A stretch of 64,000 bases of DNA from a gamma proteobacterium symbiont of Stewartia floridana (lineage in GTDB: Bacteria; Pseudomonadota; Gammaproteobacteria; Chromatiales; Chromatiaceae): NCBI GenBank assembly GCA_003676145.1, contig NAUB01000017.1, positions 124,001-188,000 of the forward strand. The letters run 5' to 3'. A model generated the notes under the pieces. That model was not told the origin of the DNA and searched no databases. It worked only from the letters and a program-made list of their open reading frames with translations. Both the position numbers and the translations under genes were made by a program. Of this stretch, positions 63,500 to 64,000 are shown piece after piece (the first letter of the stretch is position 1; the number at the start of each line of letters is the position of its first letter).

Positions 63500-64000
63500 A
63501 TGGTCACAGATACACCTCAAAAAAACCTAAGCGGCCTCGCTAGATGCCTGATACAGGATGGGCTAGTTGATGAGGATCAAGCAGCTTCTGCATTTGGGGA
63601 GTCTATTAAGAAGAAAACCCCGTTCGTCACCTACTTAGTTCAAAACAAAATCCTCAACAGTATCGATATAGCACTATCTGCTTCCAGAGGATTTGGTGTT
63701 CCCATATTTGACCTTGATGTCATTGATACAACGGTTATCCCCGTTGACGTTGTTGCGGAAAAATTAGTTCGTACTCACCATGCCTTACCTATTTTTAAAA
63801 GGGGCAACCGCTTATTTCTTGCAGTATCAGACCCAACGAACCATCAGGGACTGGATGAAATCCGGTTTAATACAGGCCTTGCATCCGAGGCCATTCTTGT
63901 TGAAGAGGACAAACTCAACAGGGCAATAGAGAAGGTTTTAGAAGCACAAGAAACAGGGATGGATGAGTTACTTGATGCTGACCTGGATAATCTTGACATA
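63500..64000 (+). CDS. pilB: Type IV pilus extension ATPase PilB (partial)
   Basis: The N-terminal 167 residues of PilB, cut by the window edge. The translation starts M-V-T-D-T-P-Q-K-N-L-S-G-L-A-R and continues with L-V-D-E-D-Q-A, then F-V-T-Y-L-V-Q-N-K and P-I-F-D-L-D-V-I-D-T, characteristic of the MshEN/T2SSE N-domain that binds cyclic-di-GMP or the inner-membrane platform. Later L-F-L-A-V-S-D-P-T-N is a conserved signature. The ATPase motifs lie beyond the window. pilC and pilD probably follow as in Pseudomonas. Confidence 0.93.
   Translation, partial: MVTDTPQKNLSGLARCLIQDGLVDEDQAASAFGESIKKKTPFVTYLVQNKILNSIDIALSASRGFGVPIFDLDVIDTTVIPVDVVAEKLVRTHHALPIFKRGNRLFLAVSDPTNHQGLDEIRFNTGLASEAILVEEDKLNRAIEKVLEAQETGMDELLDADLDNLDI

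Overview
The window looks like the chromosome of a gammaproteobacterium. Housekeeping genes, gene order (pilU-pilT-yggS-proC-yggT; radC/rpmB/rpmG-coaBC-algC-argB; fkpB-ispH beside the minor pilins) and type IV pilus (T4P) content resemble Pseudomonas and the Chromatiales-type sulfur bacteria. I cannot assign a genus. No phage, insertion sequence, CRISPR array or rRNA was found. Two tRNAs are present: Thr(CGT) and Pro(CGG).

Layout. 0.4-2.9 kb: a Rossmann-fold protein, fkpB and ispH. 3.1-8.8 kb: a minor-pilin operon (fimT/U-like, pilV, pilW, pilX, pilY1, pilE), then thiO and tRNA-Thr. 10.4-12.1 kb: DUF1820, an ankyrin lipoprotein and an unknown protein. 12.1-14.5 kb: the retraction ATPases pilU and pilT on the minus strand. 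14.7-20.1 kb: yggS-proC-yggT-yggU, a dynamin-like GTPase and a DUF4426 protein; the GTPase lies where Pseudomonas has metX-metW. 20.1-26.3 kb: membrane carriers (UreH/TauE-like, AmpG, TauE/SafE), pyrE amid repeats, a DUF4124 protein and slmA. 26.3-32.4 kb: argB, algC, coaBC, radC, rpmB and rpmG, with no dut. 32.6-40.4 kb: a lone HyuA-type hydantoinase, a Gld-like ABC exporter cluster joined to mutM, ispB and tRNA-Pro. 40.5-53.5 kb: a small secreted protein, a LysE exporter, tex, a GNAT protein, ugd, a PlsC-type acyltransferase, def, gcvR-like, pgeF, rluD, bamD, glnB and nadE. 53.6-64 kb: the main pilin locus, with a small zinc-ribbon-like protein, pilS, pilR, an asparagine-synthetase-like protein, two major-type pilin genes, an unknown protein, a TPR-sulfotransferase and the start of pilB.

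How the genes work together. T4P genes occur in three separate clusters: minor pilins plus PilY1 (priming and tip), PilT/PilU (retraction), and PilS/PilR plus pilins plus PilB (regulation, fibre and extension). A sigma-54 promoter-like element with exact -24/-12 spacing lies upstream of the stronger pilin gene, which fits PilR control.

The most interesting stretch is the AT-rich block between pilR and pilB. It carries two divergent pilins flanked by an AsnB-like amidotransferase with an extra C-terminal domain and by a TPR-sulfotransferase. This is the position where pseudomonads carry pilin-modification enzymes. A pilin-modification cassette is therefore a reasonable but unproven hypothesis. 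Other points are the dynamin replacing metXW, two copies of a 10-nt-periodic palindromic repeat, and repeat modules flanking pyrE.
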